Part shown: positions 33,211 through 44,850 of the stretch, piece by piece | Layout: every line of letters starts with the position of its first letter | Position numbering within the stretch: position 1 is the first letter of the stretch | NCBI RefSeq assembly: GCF_051106095.1 | Contig: NC_135786.1 | Span: forward strand, 15,956,501-16,020,500 | Reading direction: 5' to 3' | Source: Pogona vitticeps | Taxonomy: Eukaryota; Chordata; Lepidosauria; Squamata; Agamidae | DNA: 64,000 nt | The notes under the pieces: model-generated | The model's database searches: none | Told to the model about the DNA's origin: nothing | What the model saw: only the letters and a program-made list of their open reading frames with translations | Program-made: the position numbers and the translations under genes

Positions 33211-36200
33211 TGTTTAGTCGTTTAGTCGTGTCCGACTCTTCGTGACCCCATGGACCAGAGCACGCCAGGCCCTCCTGTCTTCTACTGCCTCCCGGAGTTG
33301 TGTCAGGTTCATGTTGGTTGCTTCGCAGACAGTGTCCAGCCATCTCATCCTCGGTCGTCCCCTTCTCCTCTTGCCATCACACCTTCCTAACATCAAGGTT
33401 TTTTCCAAGGACTCTTTTCTTCTCATGAGATGGCCAAAGTACTGGAGCCTCAGCTTCAGGATCTGTCCTTCCAGTGAACACTCAGGGTTGATTTCCTTTA
33501 GAATTGATAGGTTTGTTCTCTTTGCAGTCCAGGGGATTCTCAAGAGCCTCCTCCAGCACCACAATTCAAAGGCATCAATTCTTCGGCGGTCTGCTTTCTT
33601 TATGGTCCAGCTCTCACTTCCATACATCACGACAGGAAAAACCATAGCTTTGACTATTCGGACTTTTGTTGGCAAGGTGATGTCTCTGCTTTTCAAGATG
33701 CTGTCAAGATTTGTCATCGCTTTCCTCCCAAGAAGAAGGCGTCTTTTAATTTCAGGGCTGCTGTCTCCATCTGCAGTGATCATGGAGCCCAGGAAGATAA
33801 AATTTGACACTGCCTCCATATCTTCCCCTTCTATTTCCCAGGAGGTGAGGGGACCAGTGGCCATGATCTTAGTTTTTTTGATGTTGAGTTTCAGACCATT
33901 TTTTGCACTCTCCTCTTTCACCCTCATTACGAGGTTATTTAATTCCTCCTCACTTTCTGCCATCAGAGTGGTATCATCTGCATATCGGAGGTTGTTGATA
34001 TTTCTTCCGGCAATCTTAATTCCGGCTTGGGTTTCTTCCAGTCCAGCCTTCCGCATGATGTATTCTGCATATAAGTTAAATAAGCTGGGGGACAATATAC
34101 AGCCTTGCCGTACTCCTTTCCCAATTTTGAACCACTCAGTTGTTCCATGACCAGTTCTAACTGTTGCTTCCTGTCCCACATATAGGTTTCTCAGGAGACA
34201 GATAAGGTGGTCAGGCACTCCCATTTCTTTAAGAACTTGCCATAGTTTGTTGTGGTCCACACAGTCAAAGGCTTTCGCATAGTCAATGAAGCAGAAGTAG
34301 ATATTTTTCTGGAACTCTCTGGCTTTCTCCATAATCCAGCGCAAGTTAGCAATTTGGTCTCGAGTTCCTCTGCCTCTTCGGAATCCAGCTTGTACTTCTG
34401 GGAGTTCTCGGTCCACATACTGCTGAAGCCTACCTTGCAGGATTTTGAGCATAACCTTGCTAGCGTGCGAAATGAGTGCAATTGTTCGGTAGTTGGAGCA
34501 TTCTTTGGCACTGCCTTTCTTTGGGATTGGGATGTAGACTGATCTTTTCCAATCCTCTGGCCACTGTTGGGTTTTCCAAACTTGCTGGCATATTGAATGT
34601 AGCACCTTAACAGCATCATCTTTCAAGATTTTAAATAGTTCAACTCGGATGCCATCACCTCCACTGGCCTTGTTGTTAGCCAGGCTTTCTAAGGCCCACT
34701 TGACTTCACTCTCCAGGATGTCTGGCTCAAGGTCAGCAACTACATTGTCTGGGTTGTCCGGGATATCCAAATCTTTCTGATATAATTCCTCTGTGTATTC
34801 TTGCCACCTCTTCTTGACGTCTTCTGCTTCTGTTAGGTCCCTCCCATTTTTGTCTTTTATCATGTTCATCTTTGCGCAAAATGTTCCTCTAATATCTCCA
34901 ATTTTCCTGAACAGCTCTCTGGTCTTTCCTTTTCTGTTATCTTCCTCTATTTCTTTGCATTGTTCATTTAAGAAGGCCCTCTTGTCTCTCCTTGCTATTC
35001 TTTGGAAGTCTGCATTCAATTTTCTGTAACTTTCCCTATCTCCCTTGCATTTTGTTTCCCTTCTCCTCTCTGCTATTTCTAAGGCCTCGTTGGACAGCCA
35101 CTTTGCTTTCTTGCATTTCCTTTTCTTTGGGATGGTTTTCGTTGCTGCCTCCTGGACAATGTTACGAGCCTCTATCCAAAGTTCTTCAGGCACTCTGTCC
35201 ACCAAATCTAGTTCCTTAAATCTGTTCTTTACTTCCACTGTGTATTCATAAGGGATTTGGTTTAGATTATACCTGAGTGGCCCAGTGGTTTTTCCTACTC
35301 TCTTCAGTCTAAGCTTGAATTTTGCTATGAGAAGCTGATGATCAGAACCGCAGTCAGCTCCAGGTCTTGTTTTTGCTGACTGTATAGAGCTTCTCCATCT
35401 TTGGCTGCAGAGAATATAATCAATCTGATTTCGATATTGCCCATCTGGTGATTTCCATGTATAGAGTCGCCTCTTGTGTTGTTGGAAAAGAGTGTTTGTG
35501 ATGACCAGCTTATTCTCTTGAGAAAACTCTATTAGCCTTTGTCCTGCTTCGTTCTGAACTCCAAGGCCAAACTTCCCTGTTGTTCCTTTTATCTCTTGGC
35601 TCCCTACTTTAGCATTCCAGTCCCCTAGAATGAGAAGAACATCTTTCTTTGGTGTCAGTTCTAGAAGGTGTTGTAAATCTTCATAGAATTGTTCAATTTC
35701 AGTTTCCTCAGCAATGCTGGTTGGTGCATAAACTTGGATTATTGTGATGTTGAATGGTCTGCCTTGGATTCGTATTGACATCATTCTATCATTTTTGAGA
35801 TTGTATCCCATTACAGCTTTTCCCACTCTTTTGTTGACTATGAGGGCTACTCCATTCCTTCTACGGGATTCTTGCCCACAGTAGTAGATATGATAATCAT
35901 CTGAGCTGAATTCGCCCATTCCTGTCCATTTTAGTTCACTGATGCCCAGGATGTCTATGTTTATTCTTGCCATCTCCTGTTTGACCACCTCCAGCTTCCC
36001 AACGTTCATAGATCTTACATTCCAGGTTCCTATGCAGTATTTTTCTTTACAGCATTGGACTTTCCTTTCACTTCCAGGCACGTCCACAGCTGAGCGTCCT
36101 TTCGGCTTTGGCCCAACCACTTCATTAGCTCTGGAGCTACTTGTACTTGTCCTCCACTCTTCCTCAGTAGCATGTTGGACGCCTTCCGACCTGAGGGGCC

Positions 36201-36420
36201 CATCTTCCAGCGTCATATCTTTTAGCCTTTTGTTTCTGATCATGGGGTGTTCTTGGCAAAGATACTGGAGTGGCTTGCCATTTCCTACTCCAGGTGGATT
36301 GCGTTTAGTCGGAACTCTCCACTATGTCCTGTCCGTCTTGGGTGTCCCTGCACGGCATAGCCCATAGCCCATAGCTTCTCTGAGTTACTCAAGCCCCTTC
36401 GCCACGACAAGGCAGCAATC
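33211..36420 (-). mobile_element. Full-length BovB (RTE clade) LINE
   Basis: The 3' end is the tail shared by six short copies in this window (tttagtcgtgtccgactctt on the plus strand), and the 5' end runs to about 36420, past the ORF start at 36243. The length, about 3.2 kb, is the usual full length of BovB. It contains one uninterrupted 1009-codon ORF. No clear target duplication is visible, which is common for RTE elements. BovB is known for transfer between squamates and ruminants. Confidence 0.93.
33214..36243 (-). CDS. BovB ORF2: apurinic endonuclease plus reverse transcriptase, intact, 1009 aa
   Basis: It starts at ATG 36243-36241 and ends at TAA 33216-33214. Residues about 70-310 form an AP-endonuclease-like domain: GTWN near 72, SELKWTG with catalytic Glu near 103, QVYAPT near 160, GDWN near 207, QIDYIL near 273 and GSDH near 299. 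Reverse transcriptase motifs follow: PIPKKGS near 572, AGFRRGRGTRDQ near 619, FIDYAKAFD near 652, VRQGCILSPSLFN near 711 and YADD near 754. The tail carries the RTE-type block DAFELWCWRRLLRIPWTAKR and ends LVHGVTKSRTRLND, close to ruminant BovB. All key catalytic residues are present, so this copy is young and perhaps recently mobile. Confidence 0.93.
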   Translation of the reverse strand: MIRNKRLKDMTLEDGPLRSEGVQHATEEEWRTSTSSSRANEVVGPKPKGRSAVDVPGSERKVQCCKEKYCIGTWNVRSMNVGKLEVVKQEMARINIDILGISELKWTGMGEFSSDDYHIYYCGQESRRRNGVALIVNKRVGKAVMGYNLKNDRMMSIRIQGRPFNITIIQVYAPTSIAEETEIEQFYEDLQHLLELTPKKDVLLILGDWNAKVGSQEIKGTTGKFGLGVQNEAGQRLIEFSQENKLVITNTLFQQHKRRLYTWKSPDGQYRNQIDYILCSQRWRSSIQSAKTRPGADCGSDHQLLIAKFKLRLKRVGKTTGPLRYNLNQIPYEYTVEVKNRFKELDLVDRVPEELWIEARNIVQEAATKTIPKKRKCKKAKWLSNEALEIAERRRETKCKGDRESYRKLNADFQRIARRDKRAFLNEQCKEIEEDNRKGKTRELFRKIGDIRGTFCAKMNMIKDKNGRDLTEAEDVKKRWQEYTEELYQKDLDIPDNPDNVVADLEPDILESEVKWALESLANNKASGGDGIRVELFKILKDDAVKVLHSICQQVWKTQQWPEDWKRSVYIPIPKKGSAKECSNYRTIALISHASKVMLKILQGRLQQYVDRELPEVQAGFRRGRGTRDQIANLRWIMEKAREFQKNIYFCFIDYAKAFDCVDHNKLWQVLKEMGVPDHLICLLRNLYVGQEATVRTGHGTTEWFKIGKGVRQGCILSPSLFNLYAEYIMRKAGLEETQAGIKIAGRNINNLRYADDTTLMAESEEELNNLVMRVKEESAKNGLKLNIKKTKIMATGPLTSWEIEGEDMEAVSNFIFLGSMITADGDSSPEIKRRLLLGRKAMTNLDSILKSRDITLPTKVRIVKAMVFPVVMYGSESWTIKKADRRRIDAFELWCWRRLLRIPWTAKRTNLSILKEINPECSLEGQILKLRLQYFGHLMRRKESLEKTLMLGRCDGKRRRGRPRMRWLDTVCEATNMNLTQLREAVEDRRAWRALVHGVTKSRTRLND

Positions 36421-36429
36421 CATGCAGTA

Positions 36430-39400
36430 TAGTACTGCATTATAATTTTAAAAAAAACTGTGCGTGTGTGTGTGTGTGTGAATGCGTTTTCTCGCCTGGG
36501 GAGAAAAGGCGGACGGAAATGGGGAGGAGGAAGGGCATGCTTGGGGTGGGGGGTGGGGGTTCTGCCAGCCCAGCCTCGGGAGGGTTGGGACTGCAAACAG
36601 GCCTCCTCCTAGTGATAGTAGGCCCTCGCTGAATCCTCATGTAATATACATACATGCACAAAGTACATAAAGAACTGGCTGTATTAATTACAATTCGTAG
36701 TCAGTCAGTTTAATATAATTTCTCTGACATTATATTGCAAGTATATTACCATATTGTATTGTGTATCACCTTATGTAGTATTGTAGTGATTCATATGTAT
36801 AACGGACGCTTTTGTTCTTCCTAAATGTATTTTCTACATATATTATGTATCCTATCCTATGCGTGCATTACACTATATGTGAATACTGCTTTCTTCTATA
36901 TCCTGCCCCTCATCTTGCACGGGTGTGTGCCTTGGAGCCTTAAAGGCATTTATCGTATGCATGGTTAACTCTTTGCTGCTTTTGTGAGAACTGCTGCTGC
37001 ATAAACAGGCCTTAAATTAAGCTTCAGACTGTGAAAAACCAGACCCTGGATTTCACGAGATTCCGTGAACATTTTGCTCATTGTGTTACGACAAAGGAAA
37101 CACACACGATGACCATGGTGTTCAAGTGCACTTTAGGGATGTGGTTAAAAAGTTGGAAAAACTTTATGTCAGGCAGGGACTGTTAAGACTAAAAGCACAT
37201 GCTTGCAGTTTGTATAAAATGGCAGACTTGCTCAGTTGTGGTTTTACTATGTACGGAGAGAAAGGTTTTTAAATACCTGGAAAAATCCAGTTTTAACTTC
37301 AATTTTTTTAAAGGCGGCTTTTAAAGTTCTATCAACTATATTAATGCACTTTGGGGCTGATGATTATTAATGAAAATAAACTTACTCTTGCATTTGGTAT
37401 GTGTTTTTTATTTGTAAAATCTTTTAAGTCATCATCATCATCATTGTGTACTAAGTTAATTCTGACTTCAGGGGACCCTTTCCGGCAGAGAATACTCAGA
37501 AGTGGTCTACAATTCCCTTCTTCTGAGGTCATCTAGGGATTCTGCAGCTTGCCCAAGGCTACCCAGGTTGGCTCTTCTGGAATGCACAGTGGGGAATCAA
37601 CCGCTCAACCTCTCTCTAAACTACAGGTATCCAGTCAGTATTTTTAAACTGTTAAGACATTAAATACACTTTTCAGCAGTGCAATGCATTTTTTTTCTAA
37701 GCACTAATCCCTTGCAAACTGGGACAATTCAACATCCTTATTAATTCCTTTGCATTGCTTATAATTCTAGACACTTGTCATTCCCTTGTCACTCCTTCCA
37801 TGCAACAGTAATTCATTTTCTTTTTATTATTATTATTTGGCCAGCTGAGATTCTTTGTCTTTAACAGGGAAGGTCATCCTCTGTTCCTTTTTCATTTTGT
37901 TCCAGCCTGCTAAGAGGCTCAGAGCTGCAGCCAGCTTTTATGTAAAGCTGCATAAATAGATTTATGTGGTGCCGGTCTTGTTTCTGTTTCTTTCGTTGTC
38001 TTGACTGCTGCAGTGCACCAAACCGATGAATAGTTCTGCCGATTCATGGAAGTTTTCCTCTGCCCTTCCTTGCTCCCGATGCCATACGAAACTCTTCCTT
38101 TCCCTCAAGAACTTTGGTACAACTGCCTATTGCCAAGTGACTACTGGGACTAAATTATTTATTAGGAAAGGGGGTTGAATCAAGAGCTACATGAAAAAGA
38201 AGCATGCAATACACATACAACAAAAAAATGGCAAATCCACATCTTGAAAAATCCGTGGTTTTAAGTGAAATGATTTTTCTCAGTTCATATTTCACGCTAT
38301 ACTGATATACCGCTAAACCACTTTGGCACTATATTGCTTGCTGCTTTTTTTTTAAAGGACACGGAATCGACAGTTGTCTGCAGCAGATGTATGGAATCTA
38401 TTACCAACAAATATTTTGGTAAATCCCTGTCTTCAAAACCATTCCACTGAATACTCCTAGTTCTATTTGAGACTTCGATTCATCCTCCTGACGAGTTGAA
38501 ATCTCCATGAGTGAAGGGAATGAACAACTCCCTAAGGTTGTCTTAGGACGAATCAAAAATTGCAAGCCCTAGCCATGACATACGGTAGTACATCATATCA
38601 TGGTTTCTTAGTACGTCTCTCCAGACATTCAGCATCCAAACGCGTAGGGCTCAGCGGTTGAGAGTGATGTGAAGATGCAAGTAAGCCCTCTCCCTCCACA
38701 TCCTCACCCTCACCCAGAATTCTTGCAGACCTGCACATGGACAGTTTGCATACGTGCTGTAAGTGTGTTCATCTGACCATGCTTACAGCATTTCCGTTGC
38801 CAGACACCCAACTTCATCAGGGTTGCAGTAACACTGTGAGCTCAGCTGAGCCTGCTTAAAGTACCCATGCAAGATCTTCAGGCTGAATATGTAAAGATTT
38901 GCAAGACTTCCAGGTACACTAGGCATGAGGGTTTGGTGCCTCTGCATCACTCTTTTGAGTCCTACAAGCTTTCAGGCTGAAAGGGTTCCAAGCAGCATGA
39001 CGTCAGCAAAGCACAACAAATTGTACCCATTCCAGAAATGACATAAAGACAAGTGATTATCAGCGCTACAGAGTACTGAATGTACTTGATTCCAACGTGG
39101 AAGTGAACATGGAAGTTTGGTTGTTTTCAGTTTTGCCCCATTGTGCATGGATGTATAAACAAGTTATTTAATACACCTGCCTTCTGGAATACTTATTAAC
39201 TCAATGCACGTACAGACTTAAGAGAAATGGATCTAAGGCCTCCCTTTCGGTTTAAAGTTTAAACACTTTTATAGAAAGGAAAACATGGACATCCAGTTTC
39301 TTTCTTGGTCATTGCTTTCTTTGTTGGTTTAAACTGCCATCTCAAATCCTTCCTTTTTGCCCCATATCTGGCCATGGCATGGACCTCATTTGAGACTTCA

Positions 39401-39894
39401 CACTGTCTAAGATGGAATAAAAGCATGCTTGTATATCTCTCAGCATTATTCCACCTCAGTTCTCACTTGGAAGGCCAAAGCAGATGTGTTGTGAAATATA
39501 CCATTTGTTCACATGTAGTATTTACTAAACAACACCCTGCTGGGACCGTGCAAAACCATTATGCACTTGTTGTCAACAATGGCAGCTTTCTGTGGACATG
39601 TGGAAGAGTCTAAAACAGGCCTCGAGTAGAGCAATGGGTTAAACAGAGAAATATAAATCTCCTCTCTTTCCAAACTTTGGCTCCAGGATAGCTCACAGCT
39701 CCACCCCCCATTGCCACTGTGCAAGGATCAACTGAATTCTTAAAGATACTGTATCTAAATTCCTCATTCTCCTCAGTTCAGGCTAGATGCCTCAATCATC
39801 AATTTGAGAGCAAGACTTCTTGCCTTCAGCACTTTCCCTCCTCTCATCCCGATCCCTCCAATTTGCACAAAATGTCTCTACATAAAATTGGTGT
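36430..39894. other. No gene seen
   Basis: TG run at 36462-36480, SINE at 37420-37640. The rest is AT-rich unique-looking DNA with no frame worth calling. Confidence 0.55.
37420..37640 (-). mobile_element. tRNA-derived SINE, minus strand
   Basis: ATC repeat, then tcagaagtggtctacaattc, gcttgcccaaggctacccag and gtggggaatcaaccgctcaa, the same family as 26826. Confidence 0.72.
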
Positions 39895-40018
39895 TTCTTT
39901 AAACCGCTGAGCCACTGGGCTGTCGATGGAAAGGTCGGCAGTTCGAATCTGCACTACGAGGTGAGCTCCTGTCGCTTGTCCCAGCTCCTGCCCACCTAAC
40001 AGTTTGAAAGCAAAAATG
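39895..40018 (+). mobile_element. Sauria-type SINE fragment
   Basis: aaaccgctgagccactgggc then gaaaggtcggcagttcgaat (B-box like) and gtgagctcctgtcgcttgtc follow the Sauria SINE head and body. The 3' part is lost. Confidence 0.7.
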
Positions 40019-40119
40019 ACATTTTTAAAAGGAATTTCACAATCTCAGCCTCCTTCAGTGCGGTGGCTTCCAGATATGCTGGATTACAGTTCCTATCATC
40101 CACAGTTGTGTGTGTGTGT

Positions 40120-40381
40120 TCACTCGTTTAGTCGTGTCCGACTCTTCGTGACCCCATGGACCAGAGCACGCCAGGCCCTCCTATCTTCCACCGCCTCCCG
40201 GAGTTGTGTCAAATTCATGTTGGTTGCTTCGATGACACTGTCCAACCATCTCATCCTCGATCGTCCCCTTCTCCTCTTGCCTTCACACTTTCCCAACATC
40301 AAAGTCTTTTCCAAGGAGTCTTCTCTTCTCACGAGATGGCCAAAGTACTGGAGCCTCAGCTTCAGGATCTGTCCTTCCAAT
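40120..40381 (-). mobile_element. BovB 3' stub
   Basis: 86 codons of the BovB C-terminus (ILKLRLQYFGHLVRREDSLE to VTKSRTRLNE) plus the 3' tail. Preceded by a short TG repeat. Confidence 0.9.
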
Positions 40382-42021
40382 AGCCATACTGAATGGAATA
40401 AGGAAAGCTGTAGTTCAGTCCAGGTCCACAGAATCTTAATTTACCAGTTCAGTCAGAGAGATGCACCACTTAGCTTAGTAGTGTTTACTTCCAGGTTGTA
40501 TGAAGCAGTAATAATGCCCTATAACCTTAACTGAGCTGTGCTAGTGATTTACTGGTATGTTACTGGTGGAGTTCTTAAGCAGAATATTACCTCCCTGAGT
40601 ATAAATGATAGAAATATGGAATATGGAGCATCACTGTGGATTGTCCAATGGAATAAGTCTAGAGCAAAGTTTGGTCTCTTGGCCCCATGTGATCCCCAAG
40701 TCTCAAATAGGACCCCCACTACTCTGAAATCTATTGGCCCCTGAAAGTTTACTTTTTAAAAAGAATTACATTATTTTTTGCTCAAAAAGTCTCATTTTGT
40801 CTGTCTGTCATGTTTAGGGGGGCAGCACCTGTAACACCCTCATGTTATTGTAATGTTTAGAAACAATTCTGTCTATAGAAGGTGTGAGTAAGCTTTTAAA
40901 GTTTTTTTAAAAAGCCTTTGTGGAAGAACCTTATTTGGGGTGGGGTAAGGTGGGGATGTGTGAAGGCAAGAGGAGAAGTGGATGACAGGAGCCGAGATGG
41001 TTGGACAGTGTCACCAAAGTTAGCAACATGAATTTGACCCAACTCTGGGAGGCAGTGGAAGACCGGAGGGCATGGCGTGCTCTGGTCCATGGGGTCACGA
41101 AGAGTTGGACACGACTTAATGACTAAACAACAACAAGGGGGGGGGGGAATTTGTGGTGATGAATGCTGGAGTGGGCATGTTCCAGCAGCAGGCATGTCTC
41201 TGGAAGTTGCCCACTAGGAGGTCTGTCATTATAACCACTGCACTTAAACATTTTCCACAAACTATCTACTCTGAGGGTACATGCACATTCATATACAACT
41301 TATTAACTCCACACTTAACGTTTAAAAATGTTTGAAGCACTGTTGGCGCAGTGGAGCTGTGGAAAGGTGGTGCATAGGGGGCAATTTTTGATAATGAAAG
41401 ATTTCTTCCTTCTGTCCCACAGTTTTTCTGACAAGCAAATAATCCCTTTCATTGAATAGAAACCATGGAAGCTTCAGGAAAGGAGAAGGAAATACTTTAT
41501 TACAAAAAGAAACACCAATGAGTATGAGATTTTCAGTAAGACTTCCTTCTCCTGTCCCATGGTTCCCATGCCTTCCAAATAATGAAATAGATCATTTGCA
41601 TGTCAGAAAAGCCATGGGACAGAAGTTATTTTAAAAAGCCCCTCTACTGGTGACATAATCACCCTTCCACTCGCATATCTACACCAACAAAATTCAGCTA
41701 CTGAATCTTCTTATGCTGAAAATCACTGCACATGGCTGGTCCTACCCTTTGACAGGATGAATTAACCACCTCAGGCAGATGTGGGAGGATTGTGGCAGTC
41801 TCTACCCATTCTCCTGTGGTGGTTTTTGAGCTATGTCATACAGCCTGCTTGGGGATCCTTAAATTCATGCCTAAAATGTGTGGAGCTTACTATCTGGGCC
41901 ACCAATGCCGAAGTAAGATTCAGTTTCCAGTCTGGTTGGCTTCTGTGTATAGAACGGGCCCAGGAAACCATTTTATTCTTGCCCACTGGGAGCAAAATCT
42001 CTTAGGCTGGGCTTGAAACTA
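40382..42021. other. No gene seen
   Basis: Contains the plus-strand BovB stub at 40955-41135, otherwise nothing recognised. Confidence 0.5.
40955..41135 (+). mobile_element. BovB 3' stub
   Basis: About 180 bases matching the BovB end, including gtgtgaaggcaagaggagaa and the gactaaacaacaacaa tail, followed by a run of G. Confidence 0.85.
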
Positions 42022-42454
42022 CAGTGGTGCCTCGCTTGACGAGGATAATCCGTTCCAGCGAAATCGCTGTAGAGCAAATCCTCATCAAGCGAAATAAAAA
42101 AGCCCATTGAAACGCATTAAAAAGCGGTTAATGCATTCCAATGAGCTAAATACCTGCTCATCCAGAGAAAATCCTCTATAGGGGGGCCATTTTCTGCTCC
42201 CTGTGCAACAAAAAATGCCTCCTAAAAACAGCGGAGAGCCATTTTGAGCAGCCGGTGGCCATTTTGAAAACCCGACGATCAGCTGTTTTGATTGTCGTAA
42301 TGCCAAGAATTGGTTCCGAAGCAGGAAACCAATCCTCGTATAGCGGTTTTTGCCTATTAAAACATTGTTTTGTGATCGCAAAAGCGATCACAAAAACTTC
42401 ATTGTGAAGCGGATTCGTCATCAAGCGGGGTAAGCGTTAAGCAGGGCACCACTG
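42022..42454. mobile_element. TA-flanked MITE, copy 4
   Basis: CAGTGGTGCCTCGCTTGACG to GCAGGGCACCACTG between TA. Inner words ggccattttgaaaacc and gcgatcacaaaaac mark the family. Confidence 0.84.
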
Positions 42455-44620
42455 TATATTTGAGATGTTATGGAAGGTCTCTGTAGTTGCCATTCATTTC
42501 ACTGTCATGACATAATGAACATACGTGGGCAAAAATGTTTGTAACTGCAAATAAGACTGCATTTGTATGGGAAGAGGAAGTAGTACATCTTATAGTTGGT
42601 ACCTTGGCCCTAATTGTGGCACCTCCTTAGAACGTGGGTGACAAAATAAAAGTTCACTCATGGCGAATCTTTCGTGTGGTCCCTAGTCAATGTTATTCAT
42701 CCCAGCAATACCTAACTGAGGATGTCTCCAATAATCTGAATTCTTTTTATTATCCAAGCACAGAGGTCCTTGTACTTGCTGGGGGTGGGGGAACTCATGA
42801 GTCACAGTTTTCTTTGAAAATGAAAAGCATTGTAACCTTTTAATGTCATCCCTGGGTTTGTTCAGTTAAGTCACTTGTCAGTGTCAAAGAGCACAGAAAG
42901 AAAGGACTGTGTACTGAAAACATAAAAGTGCCCATGGGCAGTTTCAGCAAGAAAGATAGAAGCCACTTAGTAAACAGAGGCAAAGGTTAAATAACATTGC
43001 AAGCTATTAGTAAATGCTTCCTCTAATGGAGAATCACAACATGGTCTTTCTCCTGCACCCACAAATCACATGGAAGAGGCTAGAAAGCTAGTTCATCAGC
43101 AGAGAACAGCCTTAGAAATAAAATATTAGGAAAACGTTTCTGAAAGGCAGTAAACATTACTCATTGGGTGTCATGATGGACCAATAGGAACAGAGTTAGA
43201 GGTTGTCCACCTACGCATACGTACGTCCCATTATTTAGTGTGCTGACGGGGCAGGTTGGTCTCCTCTTTTTTTCCGTCATCTCTACACATGGATGTTGTC
43301 AAATTGGAGCGGACTGATTTGGCCCAAATTTGAGTTGTTGACTAGTTTGACCTTTCTGAGCTCCCATCAGGGGCTTCTATTATTTTGGTGTGGGTTGGTG
43401 CACTTTAGTTTAGTCTGTTCCAATGCGTGTGGTCACTTGGAGCAGACCAAACTACAGTAGAACCTTGCATCTGTCAAAGGCTCCTTCTGATGTTAATTTC
43501 TGGTATCTTAAAGTGGTTTACAAGCAGCTTCACGATATCAGCAAACTGAACACTTCTGCTCATCTGCAGAGGGGCAAGAGAAGTGAATTATTTTTATTAG
43601 GTCTGCAAGATGGTTGCTGATGCATTGATTCGCTTAGATTAATTTAAAAAACATTTTCTTTGCTTTTCTGTGTACTGCTGATCGGGAAACTACCCACAGC
43701 CATGGTTTCAATCACCCATATGTAGAAAAGTAAAGAAAAACATTTTCGTTGAATTTAATCTAAGTGAATCAATGCATCAATTATGATCCAGCAAGACCCC
43801 ATTTTAAACTAAGTTCACTTCTCTTGCCCCTTTGCAGGCAAGCAGGGGAATTGTTCAATTGACAGTGGAAGGAGTCAAAGAGGAACCAAGGTGCTCCTCT
43901 GAGATACAAGCTGCAAGACAAGGTATATGCGGGTGACACCATTTTAGCCACAGTTGCTCCATGCCATCCTCTCCCAGGGTGTGTGTGAGTGTGCGAGTGT
44001 GGGAATGATGGTAACAGCAGGCCCTGAGCAGCTTTGGTGGCTGAATGCGAGATTTCCTCCAGAGCCATGGAGAGACCAGGATGGAATGGGAGGGAAGGGG
44101 AGCTGGCAACAGCATTGGAAGTTGTTTTTTTGCATGAGAGAAGAATGAGACACGAAGAAGGCAACTGGAGAGTGGAAGGTCTGACTCTGAGTGGATGTTT
44201 CAGAGACAAACTGGGTTCCATGGCTTCTGTGAGGAATGGATGAGTTGTGTACATGCAAGAGAACTGTCATGCAAAACATGAATATGACATCCGTATGTGT
44301 GGAAAAGAGTGGGAAACTGGCTCTGTGTGAGGTGTACCGTGTACCGATACAGGTTTATAAAGGAGCAAAAATTTAGAGAGTTGTTTGAAGTTGATGTGCC
44401 ATTTGGACATCAGAATCGTGCCAAATGGAGTATCACTCGTCTCCCCCATCCCACAATCCAACTGATGCTATTTACACTACACCAAACCACACCCCAAAAG
44501 CCAGTGCGGACAGGCATGGCAGAACTGCAACATTTGACCTACCTCAAGGATAGTCAACTTGTTCCCTATGGACTGTAGTGGTCCCCTTTCTCGCCCTCCT
44601 ACCTGACCAAAGTAACATTG
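42455..44620. other. No gene seen
   Basis: A short inverted pair near 43565-43625 and 43765-43835 (gaggggcaagagaagtgaat / aagttcacttctcttgcccc) suggests another small foldback element. No conserved frame. Confidence 0.5.
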
Positions 44621-44658
44621 CAGTGGTTGTTGTGGGTTAGGATTCTGAAGGTTGTTCT

Positions 44659-44701
44659 CCCTAAGGTTTCGCCAGTCTCTGTGGCCGGCATCTTCAGAGG
44701 A
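44659..44701 (-). ncRNA. Hammerhead-like motif, minus strand
   Basis: Minus strand: stem I TCCT / AGGG, core CTGAAGA, stem II GCCGG / CTGGC with one G.U pair, core GAAA, then CCTT. The core is complete, but the stem III pair (C.C instead of C.G) looks weakened. Confidence 0.5.
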
Positions 44702-44752
44702 CAGGAGTCAGAACTCTGTGCTCTGGTGCAGTTTGTTTGGGTACAACTCTTG

Positions 44753-44795
44753 TCCTTTGAAGATGCTGGCCGCAGAGACTGGCGAAACGTTAGGA
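44753..44795 (+). ncRNA. Hammerhead-like motif, plus strand
   Basis: Plus strand: stem I TCCT / AGGA, core TTGAAGA (first C replaced by T), stem II GCTGG / CTGGC (one mismatch), core GAAA, then CGTT. The stem III pair is kept but the CUGANGA core has one change, so activity is doubtful. Confidence 0.5.
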
Positions 44796-44850
44796 AGAAC
44801 AACCTTCAGAACACGGCCAAAGAGCCCGAAAAACCCACAACAACCAATAT

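Larger units (their letters stand above)
44621..44850. mobile_element. Penelope-like inverted-repeat remnant with two hammerhead motifs
   Basis: Inverted arms begin ggttgttgtgggtt at about 44627 and end aacccacaacaacc at about 44846. Inside, gaaggttgttctccctaagg mirrors ttaggaagaacaaccttcag. Each arm carries a hammerhead core, one per strand. The word accttcagaacatggccaaa is typical of this squamate family. Confidence 0.6.

Noticed and set aside
33242-34150. 302-codon plus-strand frame
   Set aside because: Antisense shadow of the BovB ORF; no independent homology.
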